In this document: positions 11,123 to 11,761 of the stretch, piece after piece
How positions within the stretch are numbered: the first letter of the stretch is position 1
Layout: every line of letters begins with the position of its first letter
Assembly (NCBI GenBank): GCA_000934385.1
Contig: KN880897.1
Location: forward strand, 1-11,761
DNA: 11,761 nucleotides
Reading direction: 5' to 3'
Source: Cylindrobasidium torrendii FP15055 ss-10
Lineage: Eukaryota; Basidiomycota; Agaricomycetes; Agaricales; Physalacriaceae
Notes under the pieces: generated by a model
Database searches by the model: none
What the model saw: only the letters and a program-made list of their open reading frames with translations
What the model was told of the DNA's origin: nothing
Program-made: the position numbers and the translations under genes

Positions 11123-11206
11123 GGGCTTGACCGGGAATTGAACCCGGGACCTCCTCCAAACAACCAAAGACCCTAAGAAGGAATCATACTACTAGACCAT
11201 CAAGCC
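11123..11206 (-). tRNA. tRNA-Pro(AGG) with a 12-nt intron
   Basis: Read on the minus strand from 11206. The acceptor stem GGCTTGA pairs fully with TCAAGCC and discriminator base 73 is C, as in eukaryotic tRNA-Pro. D stem GTC/GAT. Anticodon stem CCTTC/GGAGG has one G-U pair; anticodon AGG is at 11174-11172. A 12-nt intron (11170-11159) sits at the canonical 37/38 site, leaving a 72-nt mature tRNA. T stem CCGGG/CCCGG. Internal promoters: A box TGGTCTAGTAG and B box GGTTCAATTCC. Position 18 is A where G is nearly universal. The mature tRNA would read proline codons CCU and CCC after A34 to inosine editing. Confidence 0.9.
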
Positions 11207-11314
11207 ATGGAAGAGAAGCCCAAGTGACATTTACAAGCTGTGACGCAACCCGGCCTTCATTTCCATGGCTCACAGGCGTCCGGAGCATATCCAAAGCAAG
11301 TGAAAAGGCATGGC

Positions 11315-11334
11315 ATATATATAGATATATATAT
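11315..11334. repeat. TA-rich microsatellite
   Basis: Twenty bases of alternating A and T with a single G at 11324, about 110 nt upstream of the tRNA 5' end. Confidence 0.85.
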
Positions 11335-11658
11335 CGTATCACCTAGTGGGGCGGATCAAGGCATACTATACCACCTCTCACAGGGGATGTTTTGGACTTG
11401 GTACAGGAGATTGAGGATGGCGTCGCACCAATGAAGATGTCGGTCATTATGAAGGCGAAGGCGGAGGGTCAAGCTCAACTTGCAGTACCGGTGGCATGAA
11501 CTGGGACGACGCAGCATTCATTTTAGACTATGATATAGGGATAAGAAGTGTGTAATATATTCTATTCAGCAGACATTGACTCTTCCAATGGTGTTCAGCG
11601 CGAGATAACGAGGATGGAGTACGCACCTTCGTCGAGGACATTCAACGCGCATTTAGTT

Positions 11659-11679
11659 GGTCATCGAGGCTCGATGACC
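11659..11679. repeat. Perfect 21-nt palindrome with 10-bp arms
   Basis: GGTCATCGAG (11659-11668), a central G, then CTCGATGACC (11670-11679). The arms are exact reverse complements. It overlaps the TGA of the possible minus-strand gene end. Confidence 0.85.
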
Positions 11680-11761
11680 TTAAGCCCGGTCGCCACGACA
11701 AGGCAGCGCGACGACTCCTCGAAAGCCGCTTCCCGAGACGCACCTTGTATTCCACTCCCTT

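Larger units (their letters stand above)
11207..11761. other. Right-end stretch without a clear gene
   Basis: Contains a TA-rich microsatellite and a 21-nt palindrome. From 11761 down to 11661 a minus-strand frame reads SREAAFEESSRCLVVATGLK and ends with TGA at 11663-11661, possibly the C-terminus of a gene lying mostly outside. A plus-strand frame starting ATG at 11614 is also open to the edge, so strand and reality are unresolved. Confidence 0.4.

Overview
The window looks like nuclear DNA of a filamentous basidiomycete, probably an Agaricomycete. This is inferred from many very short introns (mostly 44-62 nt) with GT..AG ends, from dense exons, and from the encoded families: a D-amino-acid oxidase, a TFIIIC TPR subunit, two secreted GH10 xylanases and a eukaryotic intron-containing tRNA. 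All well-supported genes lie on the minus strand, so they read from high to low coordinates.

Layout, left to right. (1) 1-899: the N-terminal two thirds of a D-amino-acid/D-aspartate oxidase of the DAO family, cut by the left edge, with a TATA box near 1001. (2) 900-2913: about 2 kb with no gene I can name. It holds two candidate spliced readings, one minus (1646-2039) and one plus (2362-2730), plus a CT-rich/TATA arrangement and repeated TCCGAGGCC motifs. (3) 2914-6649: a complete 15-exon gene for the TPR subunit of RNA polymerase III factor TFIIIC (Tfc4/Sfc4/GTF3C3 family, 992 aa). (4) 6982-8358 and 9048-10501: two tandem, same-strand GH10 endo-1,4-beta-xylanase genes (334 and 324 aa), each with a signal peptide and intact catalytic glutamates. 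They are clearly paralogous, but their intron sets differ. (5) 11123-11206: tRNA-Pro(AGG) with a 12-nt intron. (6) 11207-11761: mostly uninterpreted, with a TA microsatellite, a perfect 21-nt palindrome and a possible gene end at the right edge.

The two xylanases form a small local plant-cell-wall-degrading cluster: secreted enzymes cutting the xylan backbone. The TFIIIC gene is housekeeping; TFIIIC binds the internal A and B boxes of tRNA genes such as the one at the right. The oxidase is metabolic and probably unrelated to its neighbours. All exon junctions were assigned by hand from GT/AG signals, reading frame and protein conservation. For the TFIIIC gene and both xylanases the spliced frame stays open from ATG to stop. 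I saw no CRISPR, prokaryotic operon or transposon. The most interesting points are the diverged intron architecture of the xylanase twins (including a 14-nt exon over the catalytic motif), the variant tRNA-Pro, and the cryptic 900-2913 region.
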